Source of the DNA: Paenibacillus polysaccharolyticus
Lineage (GTDB): Bacteria; Bacillota; Bacilli; Paenibacillales; Paenibacillaceae
NCBI RefSeq assembly: GCF_900102085.1
Contig: NZ_FMVM01000015.1
Coordinates: 1-64,000 of the forward strand
Direction: 5' to 3'
DNA length: 64,000 bases
The notes under the pieces were generated by a model. It searched no databases, was not told where the DNA came from, and saw only the letters and a program-made list of their open reading frames with translations. The position numbers were made by a program, and so were the translations under genes. Below, one piece after another: positions 54,060 to 62,033 of the stretch (position 1 is the first letter of the stretch; each line of letters starts with the position of its first letter).

Positions 54060-54905
54060 ATGAGAAAGCTAGCTTTTTCTTTTCTAACTTTACTATTAAC
54101 TTTTTCCATATTATCAATTGATGTATACGCCTCAGATGTAAAATATTCAGAACAAGAACTTAATGAAATCCTTATCGATTCAGGTATGCCAGAATACGAG
54201 GTCAATGCTTATGATTTCGATTTAAAGGAGACTATTGTTAAAAATTCTGGTGAGAATTTAGAGTATGTCACCTCTTCAACTCAATCATTCATCCGTAATG
54301 AAGAGACCGGGGAACTAATAAACACCTCAAATATAATAACTCCACTAGCTGCGATTCCGAGAAGTGATCTTATTTTTAGAATTACCGTTTTTAACGGTGC
54401 TACATCTTCACAGAAGCAGATATATGGGAACTTCGAATGGTTAACTACTGGTAAAGGACCATCTCAGGGTCCATCAGGTATAAAAGATGATCGATTTTCA
54501 ATTGCAATTCCTGCTGGATGGGAAATTCAGTCTGGGAGCTATGGTGCCGATATGTACAAAAGCTTTTTCAATATTAGTAATGCCACTTGGTTGGGATGGG
54601 TGAACGATGGTACAAACGGTTTTGCTAATGGTGGAAAACCAGCCTCAGATGGGTATAGCCTATATGGTGCATCTTGGGAATTGACTCCTGCCAATATCAA
54701 TTACAGGTATAAAGGGACCACTTGGTTTACTATGAGAAAAGTCAACTCCTCGGCCGTGAACAGAGCAATTGTCTCATATATGGAAGCAAAGTCTAATCCT
54801 CTTGGTCAATTTGGTGTGTCTCTAGCATGGAAAGCTCTTGAGGTTACCTACACACCTACAAGTGGTAGTGTAAACACAGCAAATCAAGATATAACTTGGA
54901 AATAG
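54060..54905 (+). CDS. Secreted protein of unknown function
   Basis: 281 aa with a clear signal peptide (MRKLAFSFLTLLLTFSILSI to YAS). A propeptide-like acidic segment (about 25-90, EQELNEILIDSGMPEYEVNAYDFDLKE) precedes a beta-rich domain (IPRSDLIFRITVFNGATSSQKQIYGNFEWLT and on to FGVSLAWKALEVTYTP). No family recognised. GGAGGT precedes the ATG. AT-rich, likely acquired. Confidence 0.65.
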   Translation: MRKLAFSFLTLLLTFSILSIDVYASDVKYSEQELNEILIDSGMPEYEVNAYDFDLKETIVKNSGENLEYVTSSTQSFIRNEETGELINTSNIITPLAAIPRSDLIFRITVFNGATSSQKQIYGNFEWLTTGKGPSQGPSGIKDDRFSIAIPAGWEIQSGSYGADMYKSFFNISNATWLGWVNDGTNGFANGGKPASDGYSLYGASWELTPANINYRYKGTTWFTMRKVNSSAVNRAIVSYMEAKSNPLGQFGVSLAWKALEVTYTPTSGSVNTANQDITWK

Positions 54906-54993
54906 AAACTACTAATCATAATAACAGGTTAACTTTCCTGCCCTAATAGAGTAATAGCTCTATCAAGTAGACAATAAAAAAGAGGGATTTTAA

Positions 54994-55065
54994 TTACACG
55001 GCGACTTTCTCCCGGAACTCAATCGGAGAAGGCCGCCGTTTTTTTGAGAAACGTTCTTCATTGTT
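54994..55065 (-). pseudogene. Possible C-terminal remnant of an IS3-family transposase
   Basis: On the minus strand 23 codons read NNEERFSKK then RRPSPIEFREKVAV and stop. The SPIEFREK ending resembles that of IS3-family OrfB transposases. The in-frame codon just upstream is a stop, and no further transposase sequence is recognisable. A short match only. Confidence 0.42.
54998..55046 (+). terminator. Terminator downstream of the secreted protein gene
   Basis: Two-part stem ACGGCG / CGCCGT and TTCTCC / GGAGAA followed by T7. It coincides with the possible IS remnant. Confidence 0.6.
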
Positions 55066-55219
55066 TTACGGTTCTTCCTGCGCTTTAAGATTTACACTTT
55101 CCTCTGGACTATGAAATGCTTCTTCGTCAAACGGCACTGGTAATTCTCAAGATCGACTTAAGTCTTTGAAACACCTAGAAAAACATACAGTTTTGACAGG
55201 CAATCATATACTTCATTGT

Positions 55220-55351
55220 TTATTTTTCTCCTGGAAGAAACATAATTTGCCTTGAGAGGTTATTCTGGATATGCTCCAACTGTTGTCTCGCCTGATCCAC
55301 TTGATTCGATACGTGATGTAATTGCTCAGGGGTCACTTTGATTATACTCAT
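55220..55351 (-). pseudogene. Truncated WXG100 toxin start (duplicate of the gene at 59.7 kb)
   Basis: ATG 55351 begins MSIIKVTPEQLHHVSNQVDQ, nearly identical to the first 39 residues of the toxin at 58561-59733. After RQIMFL the similarity stops and the frame ends in PGEK and a stop, before the WLG turn. Promoter and upstream DNA are duplicated too (to 55534). It is the 5-prime stump of a second toxin gene whose body has been lost. Confidence 0.85.
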
Positions 55352-55534
55352 ACGCTTTCTCCGCTCATTCGAAATAGGATTATCCTATGTTAGCAGAAGT
55401 ATGAGATACAAAACCATCCAGCTAACATCCTGAATTTACCTATAACCCAACATCCTACATACCACTCATCGGTGCTATAGTCCTAAATTCATATACCCAT
55501 ATTTCCAAGCACATCCTACCATTTTCAGTAAACC
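55234..55534. repeat. About 300-bp duplicated promoter and toxin start, copy A
   Basis: Near-identical to 59616-59914 (about 90 percent by eye). Includes the first 39 codons, the SD, a perfect 15-bp palindrome and the promoter region. The remaining bases to 55683 hold nothing recognised. Confidence 0.85.
55374..55388. promoter_or_regulatory. Palindromic operator, copy A
   Basis: ATAGGATTATCCTAT, perfect 7-1-7 palindrome 22 nt before the truncated toxin start. Confidence 0.55.
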
Positions 55535-55683
55535 TCAAACAATACTTCCTCATTTACTGTCTAATTAATCAACTAACACCGTACAATAGTTTATTAATCT
55601 CCAATAAAAAGAATAGCCCTTGCACAGGCAGAGGCTACATTCGATTTCCATTCAACAGACTTCAGAACATATCATATTGACGT

Positions 55684-56181
55684 TTATTGTTGTGACCATG
55701 CTCTCAGTCCCGCGTCACTTAAATCTATCGGAGCCTGCTTAGACATATATTCGGCATTTGCCAAAGGGAAGACATATCTACCTGTTCTAATCTCACCATG
55801 CCGCATGCTAACCCTTCCGCCTCGTTCAATCAGAAGTATGAGAGGTTCATACAGATCACGAAACTTTATAGCCTCTTCATTACCGGACTCGACTAAGCTC
55901 AGCCATTCTAGATACGCTACACAAGTTCCTTTCGTAAAACTGTTCGTTAACTCGCCTAACCAAGGACATTGATCCATTACATCTAAAGTGGAATGATGTC
56001 CAAGTGCGCGAGCAGCATTGAAGAATGGGTAGGATGTTTCTAAATGATATGTAGTAATTAGTAATGCTACTCTGCGGATATATTCCTGCACCAATGCCAT
56101 ATTTGAGGGATCGTCTACTTGTGTAGAAACACTCCAGTCTATACGGCCTATTCTCTCTATCCCTGTCACGAGCAAATTCAT
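55684..56181 (-). CDS. Putative immunity protein, paralogue 3
   Basis: 165 aa from ATG 56181 (GGAGGT in the preceding codons). Shares with the genes at 56.6 and 57.6 kb an N-terminal LxxGIxRIxxI helix, EYIRRVAL, YPFFNAARALG and DLYEPLILLIERGGRVSMRHGEIR, followed by a Pro-Leu block. No family name recognised. All three follow a polymorphic toxin on the same strand, so immunity is the likely role, each perhaps against a different toxin tip. Confidence 0.6.
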   Translation of the reverse strand: MNLLVTGIERIGRIDWSVSTQVDDPSNMALVQEYIRRVALLITTYHLETSYPFFNAARALGHHSTLDVMDQCPWLGELTNSFTKGTCVAYLEWLSLVESGNEEAIKFRDLYEPLILLIERGGRVSMRHGEIRTGRYVFPLANAEYMSKQAPIDLSDAGLRAWSQQ

Positions 56182-56252
56182 GAATACCTCCATCTCTTAT
56201 TCCTTATCTGACTATCCGCTCCCTGTTAATGTCCCACCAAATCTCTAGGCTC

Positions 56253-56585
56253 TTAGAATATGTACAAAATAACTTCCTCACTGTCAAAAGCATTAGGTAA
56301 AATCCGCTGTAAATGCTCTACTCTACCTTTCATATACTCCAGATCGGCTCCCTCCAACCGCTGGATAGCCCATTCTCTCAAACGTTCCAATTCATCCAGT
56401 GCATCCCCAAGCTGATGAAAGGCAATCTCGGAGCCGTCCTGTATAATCAAGATGCCCAGTTCATGAATAGCTCTCTCCCAGTGCTCATCATAAAAGTCCT
56501 GAGTGGAGATATTCTCACTAAGCGTTAGTTCCGATTCCCGGTCATCTAGTTCTCCGCTGTATCTATACAGCCCCACCGACATCAT
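56253..56585 (-). CDS. Hypothetical small protein in the immunity array
   Basis: 110 aa, acidic, helical (HQLGDALDELERLREWAIQRLEGADLEYMKGRVEHLQ). The ATG overlaps the stop of the preceding gene (TAATG), so it is translationally coupled to paralogue 2. Not related in sequence to its neighbours. No family recognised. Confidence 0.55.
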   Translation of the reverse strand: MMSVGLYRYSGELDDRESELTLSENISTQDFYDEHWERAIHELGILIIQDGSEIAFHQLGDALDELERLREWAIQRLEGADLEYMKGRVEHLQRILPNAFDSEEVILYIF

Positions 56586-57097
56586 TATCCCTCCAGCCCA
56601 TTACAATCTATAAGATCCAAGGAATTATCGCTAATATCTTGAACGGGGATCACCAGAGTTCTCCAATACATTAGTGGATATGCTGCATCACCTACTTCCA
56701 GTTCACCCTTTCGTATAGTAAACGTCCCACCTCGTTCGAAGAATTTCAACATTGGCTCGTGCAGATCAGCATTTTGAATCGCATCATCTACTCCTTGATC
56801 GATTAACTCGCCCACTTCCAGATAGCTATAACAAATGGCCTTCATATAGACATTATGAAGTGTATCCAACTGGGGACAAGCACGGTACACATCAGCATCT
56901 ATCTCTCTTCCAATCATCTTGGCAAAGCTAAATAGGGGATAACCATCTGGGAATAGGCTCAGCTTGTCTAGGAATACATTCACACGTCTTAGATACTCAC
57001 TGATTAATATGTGATGTGAGTTTTGGGGAGAGGAGTTATTCATTTGAAATGATATCGCCGACAAACGCTCGATCCCTTTAGCTAATGTAGCCCCCAT
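56585..57097 (-). CDS. Putative immunity protein, paralogue 2
   Basis: 170 aa. Motifs shared with the other two copies: KGIERLSAI, SEYLRRVNVFLD, YPLFSFAKMIG, DLHEPMLKFFERGGTFTIRKGELEVGDAAYPL. SD GGAGAGGGG. It is coupled to a 110-aa partner downstream, which may be needed for its function. Confidence 0.6.
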   Translation of the reverse strand: MGATLAKGIERLSAISFQMNNSSPQNSHHILISEYLRRVNVFLDKLSLFPDGYPLFSFAKMIGREIDADVYRACPQLDTLHNVYMKAICYSYLEVGELIDQGVDDAIQNADLHEPMLKFFERGGTFTIRKGELEVGDAAYPLMYWRTLVIPVQDISDNSLDLIDCNGLEG

Positions 57098-57124
57098 ATT
57101 GTTACCCCTCTCCTCGTGATCCTT

Positions 57125-57610
57125 TCAGAGTAATCCCGCCATGTCCTTTTCAATAAAATCGCCTTCCAGTGCATCAAAAGGCCAGTCATAGATGTCCGGG
57201 TTCTCTCGGCAATGTGAGTTTATGATAAGCTGACCGTTAGACCTCAAAAAAATCACTCCAGATGCACTGTCTGTCAGTGCTACATCCTTATCCAGATGTG
57301 CAGTTAGTTTATTCACCGCTTGAAAGATAACCCGCAGTGCTTCTTCTGGCGAATGTGAGAAAATCGTGATAGAGATACAATAGTTAATATCCAGACTCAA
57401 CTCTTCCCTTGTAAAACTCACTGAATCATCATCCTGTACAATACAAGAAAAGGTAGCATTCATTAAAGTGTAGTAATCATCTTTGCATTTCATGCGAGTC
57501 TCTGGCGAAAATGAATGTATAGCACTCATTAATAATGTCGCTAGGTGTTTCGTATCTTGTTTATTGAAAACATACAATGCTAGTTCCATAAGAAGACCCA
57601 TCCCGATCAT
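57125..57610 (-). CDS. Hypothetical protein in the immunity array
   Basis: 161 aa. Its ATG overlaps the stop of paralogue 1 (TAATG). Alpha/beta pattern with LSLDINYCISITIFSHSPEEALRVIFQAVNKLTAHLDKD and VIFLRSNGQLIINSHC. No family recognised. Its position suggests an immunity or accessory role. Confidence 0.55.
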   Translation of the reverse strand: MIGMGLLMELALYVFNKQDTKHLATLLMSAIHSFSPETRMKCKDDYYTLMNATFSCIVQDDDSVSFTREELSLDINYCISITIFSHSPEEALRVIFQAVNKLTAHLDKDVALTDSASGVIFLRSNGQLIINSHCRENPDIYDWPFDALEGDFIEKDMAGLL

Positions 57611-58101
57611 TATTCTTCTAAGTTGTTTAAGTCGAGCGGTTCCATATCTATAAACTTATCGTACCAATGATTTAATGGAATATGCGCACACCCTACCACG
57701 TTTAATTCTCTTGGCTTGAGTACAACCAATCCTTCTCTTTCAAAAATTTTGATCAATGGTTCATATATAAGTATGTAATCAACATAACCATGATCCAGAT
57801 CAGCCAACTTCGCTAACTGCAAGTAGTATTCAAAAACTTTATACACATAAACGTTACTACCGTGTGTTCCCATGGCTTCCACGTTGCAATATTTTGAAAT
57901 TTCAATCTCTTGTTCATCACCAAGTATATTGGCAACATTAGCAATGAAAGGAGGCAGAGGTCTAGTAGACGTATCTCTAAAGAAGAGTGCTAATCTTCTT
58001 AGATACTCGCGCGCTAAATCGGCTTCTATTTCGGAAGAGCTCGTTCCTACGCTTTCCCAATGGATCGCATTAATCCTTGTTATTGCCGCTTGTAGATTCA
58101 C
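57610..58101 (-). CDS. Putative immunity protein, paralogue 1
   Basis: 163 aa from GTG 58101 (AGAGG 8 nt upstream, and the start aligns with paralogue 3); GTG 58110 overlaps the SD. Shared motifs: LQAAITRINAI, REYLRRLALFF, YEPLIKIFEREGLVVLKPRELN, then a Pro-Leu-Asn-His-Trp block. Most divergent of the three copies. No family recognised. Confidence 0.6.
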   Translation of the reverse strand: MNLQAAITRINAIHWESVGTSSSEIEADLAREYLRRLALFFRDTSTRPLPPFIANVANILGDEQEIEISKYCNVEAMGTHGSNVYVYKVFEYYLQLAKLADLDHGYVDYILIYEPLIKIFEREGLVVLKPRELNVVGCAHIPLNHWYDKFIDMEPLDLNNLEE

Positions 58102-58143
58102 TCCAACCACCTCTTGTTCATTTCCTTTCTTAGGAGCAAATAC

Positions 58144-58542
58144 TCAACATTCATCCTCTAATTTCGACACAAAAGGTGAAAGAAATGGATCTTCTTGCTC
58201 TGCAATCTCACCTCGTATTAACGTATACACCTTGAACTGATTAGATGATGCCGCATCATCACTATCTCTTACGTAAAGAATGCCGTAGGAACCCGGAGCT
58301 ATTTCACCTGCTTTTCTGAACACTTCAATCGGATTGTATTTGGTTTTAGGTTTGTGGTTATCAAGGCCAGCAATCCAAAGCTGATAGTCACCATTAACAG
58401 CCCTCAGATCTAGTACACCTGAAGTCCAATTCAACTTCTCAATGTACTTCTGTAACTTCTGAATAGCTTCATCATATTGATCCTCATCTTCTTCAAACGA
58501 CGCGCTTTCTCTTATCGTTGCCCATCCATGGTATTCGAACAT
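58144..58542 (-). CDS. Imm7-type immunity protein
   Basis: 132 aa from ATG 58542, which has GGGAGG 9 nt upstream; the ATG at 58551 directly abuts the SD. It begins MFEYHGWATIRES, the characteristic opening of Imm7, and continues with a WTSGVLDLRAVNGDYQLWIAGLDNH block. It is the gene directly after the toxin, so it is the best candidate for the cognate antidote that binds the toxin's nuclease tip. Confidence 0.72.
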   Translation of the reverse strand: MFEYHGWATIRESASFEEDEDQYDEAIQKLQKYIEKLNWTSGVLDLRAVNGDYQLWIAGLDNHKPKTKYNPIEVFRKAGEIAPGSYGILYVRDSDDAASSNQFKVYTLIRGEIAEQEDPFLSPFVSKLEDEC

Positions 58543-58560
58543 ATCATTCATCCTCCCTAG

Positions 58561-59733
58561 TTATAAAGGTCTTGTATCAATAACAATATCCACTTTGTAT
58601 CTTTCGGCATATTCATTTAACTGTCGTAATACCCTATCATCAGGTTTACCCTCAAAATGAAAATAAGCTTTTTTCCCTGTTTCAATAGCTGCCTCTATCG
58701 TTGCTTTTGCCTGTTTTCTAAACTGTTTATCTAGGCTATTTAATGGAGGTTTAGTTTGAGCTATATACTCATCACTAACTGTATCAAATTCCCTACCTTT
58801 AGGATCATTTTTAAACTTAACTCTCGACTCACCAGCCAGCTTATCAGCTAGTTTATCAGCCGCTGCATCACCTTTTGGAACTTTAACTAATCCTCCAGAG
58901 TATTGTCCAGTATTAATAATTTCAGTTTTAGGCTTGGGTTTAGCTTCTCCTCCACCTGCATTCAATTTAGTTTTTTCCGATTTTGAATTAACCTCCGCAA
59001 TATTCTTCTTCATCTTCACTACCGCCGGATTAGAGACAGGCAAGCGAAACGGGCCTTTGCGCCCAGGCATACTTCCGCGAACCATCTGAAAAGCCATTAA
59101 AACCTGACTGAACTTCAGAGAAGTCACCATCATCTGTGCATATCGATCGTTCACTGGTTCGCCTGTGAAGGGGTGAATTCGATTTTCAAAGGCTTCAATC
59201 TGCAATGCAAAAATATCTTCCCCAGGCTCCTCAGTCCCTATGGCTTGCATCCGATTAAAATCCAAATGTCCCTGATCCTTTTGATACGCCTGCAAGGCCG
59301 CCTGATCAGTAACACCATCCTCATTCACAGGCATCTGCACCATTTTACCAAACACGTTGACTTGCGCCATCCGGTAGCCTTTATCCTCCGAACCCGGATC
59401 ACTCCCCGAGCTCTTTATCATAGTTGCCGCACCCACAGCACCAATAACACCACCCAGACTGCCCTTCTCGGCATCTGCCTGCTCAAACCGCGTAGCAATA
59501 TCCGTTAACTCTTTCGAAGTATACAACATGCTCTCCAGTGCTTTCTGTAACACGGTACGTGACCTTGCAAAATCACCATAAAAACGCTCCTGCGTCACAC
59601 CCAGCCATACAGCCTGAAGAAACATGATCTGCCGTGAGAGGTTATCCTGGATATGCTCCAACTGTTGTCTCGCCTGATCCACCTGATTCGATACGTGATG
59701 TAATTGTTCAGGGGTCACTTTGATTGTACTCAT
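58561..59733 (-). CDS. WXG100-type polymorphic toxin with REase-fold C-terminus
   Basis: 390 aa. N-terminal WXG100 helical hairpin (W43-L44-G45) marks it for the type VII (ESX-like) secretion route. A linker and pretoxin part follow (about 90-300). The last 86 residues (from about 305) match the restriction-endonuclease-fold toxin 3 type: EFD at 315-317, SDEYIAQTK with Q326 and K328, then KQAKATIEAAIETGKKAYFHFEG. It probably cleaves nucleic acid in rival cells. SD GGAGAAAG; a perfect palindrome lies 22 nt upstream. Confidence 0.82.
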   Translation of the reverse strand: MSTIKVTPEQLHHVSNQVDQARQQLEHIQDNLSRQIMFLQAVWLGVTQERFYGDFARSRTVLQKALESMLYTSKELTDIATRFEQADAEKGSLGGVIGAVGAATMIKSSGSDPGSEDKGYRMAQVNVFGKMVQMPVNEDGVTDQAALQAYQKDQGHLDFNRMQAIGTEEPGEDIFALQIEAFENRIHPFTGEPVNDRYAQMMVTSLKFSQVLMAFQMVRGSMPGRKGPFRLPVSNPAVVKMKKNIAEVNSKSEKTKLNAGGGEAKPKPKTEIINTGQYSGGLVKVPKGDAAADKLADKLAGESRVKFKNDPKGREFDTVSDEYIAQTKPPLNSLDKQFRKQAKATIEAAIETGKKAYFHFEGKPDDRVLRQLNEYAERYKVDIVIDTRPL

Positions 59734-59914
59734 ACGCTTTCTCCGCTCATTTGAAATAGGATTATCCTATGTTAGCAGAAGTATAATATGTAAAACTATC
59801 CGGCTAACATCCTGAATTTACCTATAACCCGATATCTGACACACCACTCATCGGTGCTATAGTCCTATATGCATATACCCACATCCAAGCACATCCTACC
59901 ATTTTCAGTAAACC
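59616..59914. repeat. About 300-bp duplicated promoter and toxin start, copy B
   Basis: The intact partner of the copy at 55234-55534, covering the first 39 codons of the toxin plus its promoter and operator. Confidence 0.85.
59756..59770. promoter_or_regulatory. Palindromic operator of the toxin operon
   Basis: ATAGGATTATCCTAT, a perfect 7-1-7 palindrome conserved in both promoter copies. A possible -10 box (TATACT) lies just upstream on the minus strand, so a bound repressor would cover the start of transcription. Confidence 0.55.
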
Positions 59915-59926
59915 CAATAACGCCCC

Positions 59927-60654
59927 CTACTTTATCCCCTCCAAAAACACCCGATACTGCTCAATCTGCTCCTCCGTCGCCATTTCTCGCAACGACTCCA
60001 ATACCGCTGTACACTTGATAATATGCCTCTCCATCCCCAGCCTGTCCGCTATACACATCGCCTTCAAAATAAATTCCACCGCCTCCTGCGGCCTTCCCAT
60101 CCACTGTTCATATAAAGCCTTTTGGTAACAATAGTGGTACATATCATCGTTGTTTAACGAATCTATCCCCACTCCCGACCCATCAACCTTCTCCTCAAGT
60201 ATCTGTATGATAAAATCAATCCGCCACCCATGCCGCACCGCGGCCTCTGTGATCACCTTCACCCCTGACAAACGTTCCTCTGGATACTCCAGCAACAGGT
60301 TCACATAGCCCTCCAGCAGTTCAACCTGCCCGGCTTCAATCTCAAGTGCATACCGATGGATTTCGGCTTTACGTTTGAACTCCTGCACAACTTGTAGCTC
60401 TGCCTCATCCAGTCCTTCCATGCACCCCAATGTTGCATACTGCCGGATACATGCTCGCGCCTGATCGATCTGACCCAGCTTCTGATAAGCCATCCCTCGC
60501 ATCATATGACTCCATCCCATGTAATAAACCAATGGACGTTCCGTACAAATATGAAGTTTAGCAACACCTTGCTCCAATTTTCAAAAGCCACAGCCATATC
60601 CAGCATATCAACAATAATGTCCGGTTTGAGTGATTTCAGGATCGATGATCGCAA
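59927..60654 (-). pseudogene. Frameshifted TPR-type protein
   Basis: The TTG at 60654 has AAGGAGG 7 nt upstream and opens a frame (LRSSILKSLKPDIIVDMLDM, then FENWSKVL) that shifts near 60.56 kb. The continuing frame (from 60577, 216 aa) has TPR-like helices (WSHMMRGMAYQKLGQIDQARACIRQYATLG, MYHYCYQKALYEQWMGRPQEAVEFILKAM). The missing link suggests a small deletion plus frameshift. Homologues are usually single TPR proteins. It may still make the C-terminal part from an internal TTG. Confidence 0.6.
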
Positions 60655-60873
60655 AAGGAAGCCTCCTTATAATATGAATAGTAGAGATAATGAAACAAAG
60701 CTATTTATGCTTTAAGGTGTAATCTTTAATTTATTCACTTTCAGAAACTCCAAAGAAGTAGTACAATAAATTAAATATAGTACTTAATCGCAGTTTTTTC
60801 AATAGATTTTACCGCCTTTAAGTCTCTGCTAAATACATCGATACTCTCCTAACCTTTAGGAGAGGTGGTTATT

Positions 60874-61218
60874 ATGACAAAATTACGCAATTCGGTTGGA
60901 GAACGGATAAGAGCAATACGGAAAGCGAAGGGTTTGACACAACAGCAACTTGCAGAACTTTCGGGGCTCGATGATGCATACATTGGATCAGTTGAACGTG
61001 GGGAGAGAAACTTTTCAATTGACACATTAGAAAAAATTGTTAATGGATTGCATGTGCCCATTTCAGATTTGTTCCGTGTCTATAATTTTGAAAGTCAGAA
61101 GGAGATAGCCAGAATTGAAGCAATTGATGAGTTTGCTACCATAATTAGTGATCTCGACCTTAAGCAAGTAGACACTCTAAAAAAAATCATAAATGATTTA
61201 AAGGAAGCCTTTAATTAA
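60874..61218 (+). CDS. Xre-family HTH regulator
   Basis: 114 aa from ATG 60874 (AGGAGAGG 8 nt upstream). HTH_3 at about 5-60: VGERIRAIRKAKGLTQQQLAELSGLDDAYIGSVERGERNFSIDTLEKIVNGL. A C-terminal helix (residues 70-114) probably dimerises. Short Xre proteins of this shape control restriction-modification and defence genes. It lies 370 nt upstream of the TIR-caspase cluster, but its own terminator separates them, so any control would be in trans. Confidence 0.82.
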   Translation: MTKLRNSVGERIRAIRKAKGLTQQQLAELSGLDDAYIGSVERGERNFSIDTLEKIVNGLHVPISDLFRVYNFESQKEIARIEAIDEFATIISDLDLKQVDTLKKIINDLKEAFN

Positions 61219-61243
61219 AAGGGTAAACTCCCTTTAGTTTTTG
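61218..61243 (+). terminator. Terminator of the Xre gene
   Basis: AAAGGG / CCCTTT stem followed by AGTTTTTG, starting at the stop codon. Confidence 0.65.
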
Positions 61244-61603
61244 TATTTACTACTTTTTATTTCAAATGGACCCCATTAGGGTCCATTAGATAATTGTTAT
61301 ACATATTTATTCTGCTATAGATGGAAAATAAAGATCTTTACCATAAGATGTTAGTATTAATATATCTTTTATCCCAATTAACTCTTGTTTATATCATGGC
61401 TTATTATTTAGGTCTTCTAAATTATAAGTAATAAATTGCTCCAGGTTCTCTAACTTAACTATTTAGTTGTTGTTGCTTTAAAGATAAATCTTTTATATCC
61501 CAGATGCAGAGTGAACTATAGTGTCTACATAGTTTTTTGGGAATACAAATAATAGGATTTTAGTAACTCACTGATAAATATCTAAATTATAATGGAGGTA
61601 AAC
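61219..61603. other. AT-rich leader region before the TIR-caspase cluster
   Basis: No gene. It contains the Xre terminator and a second hairpin at 61265-61287, then about 300 very AT-rich bases that must hold the promoter of the cluster; no unique box could be chosen. Confidence 0.5.
61265..61287. other. Perfect 9-bp hairpin
   Basis: AATGGACCC-CATTA-GGGTCCATT, without a T-tract. Could be a regulator site, an RNA fold or a remnant; function unknown. Confidence 0.45.
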
Positions 61604-62017
61604 ATGACAGATCCTCGAGCATTTATTAGCTTTGATTTCGATAATAACGAGATTGAAAAAAGGCTTTTTGTAGGACAAAGCAAAAATTCTAAAACACCAT
61701 TTAATATTCAAGATTGGTCAGCAAAATCATCAATGCCTCAGTCACAGTGGGAGAGAATAGTTCGAGAAAAAATTAATAAGTGTAATATTCTTATTGTGCT
61801 TGTAGGCAAAAATATGTCCAGTGCTATTGGGGTTAAAAAAGAAATTCTAATGGCAAAAGAACAGAACGTTCCCATCTTCGGCGTATATGTAGGAGGGGCG
61901 AACTTGCAAAATATTTTACCTAATGGTCTTCAAAGAAATCGTACAATCGACTGGGATTGGGTAAAAATCACTTCTGCAATTATCCAAGTAATGAATGAAG
62001 GAAAGAATATCAAATAA
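61604..62017 (+). CDS. TIR-like (ThsB/DUF1863-type) protein
   Basis: 137 aa from ATG 61604; the ATG at 61592 contains the SD (GGAGGT). Opens with RAFISFDFDNNEIEKRLFVGQSKN and continues FNIQDWSAKSSMPQSQWERIVREKINKCNILIVLVGKNMSSAIGVKKEILMAKEQNVPIFGVYV, the pattern of the MTH538/DUF1863 TIR-like domain found in Thoeris ThsB. There such proteins sense phage and make a cyclic ADP-ribose-type signal. Its catalytic Glu would be E in VKKEILMA. First gene of a three-gene cluster on one strand. Confidence 0.78.
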   Translation: MTDPRAFISFDFDNNEIEKRLFVGQSKNSKTPFNIQDWSAKSSMPQSQWERIVREKINKCNILIVLVGKNMSSAIGVKKEILMAKEQNVPIFGVYVGGANLQNILPNGLQRNRTIDWDWVKITSAIIQVMNEGKNIK

Positions 62018-62033
62018 GAAAGTTGTGTGTAAA

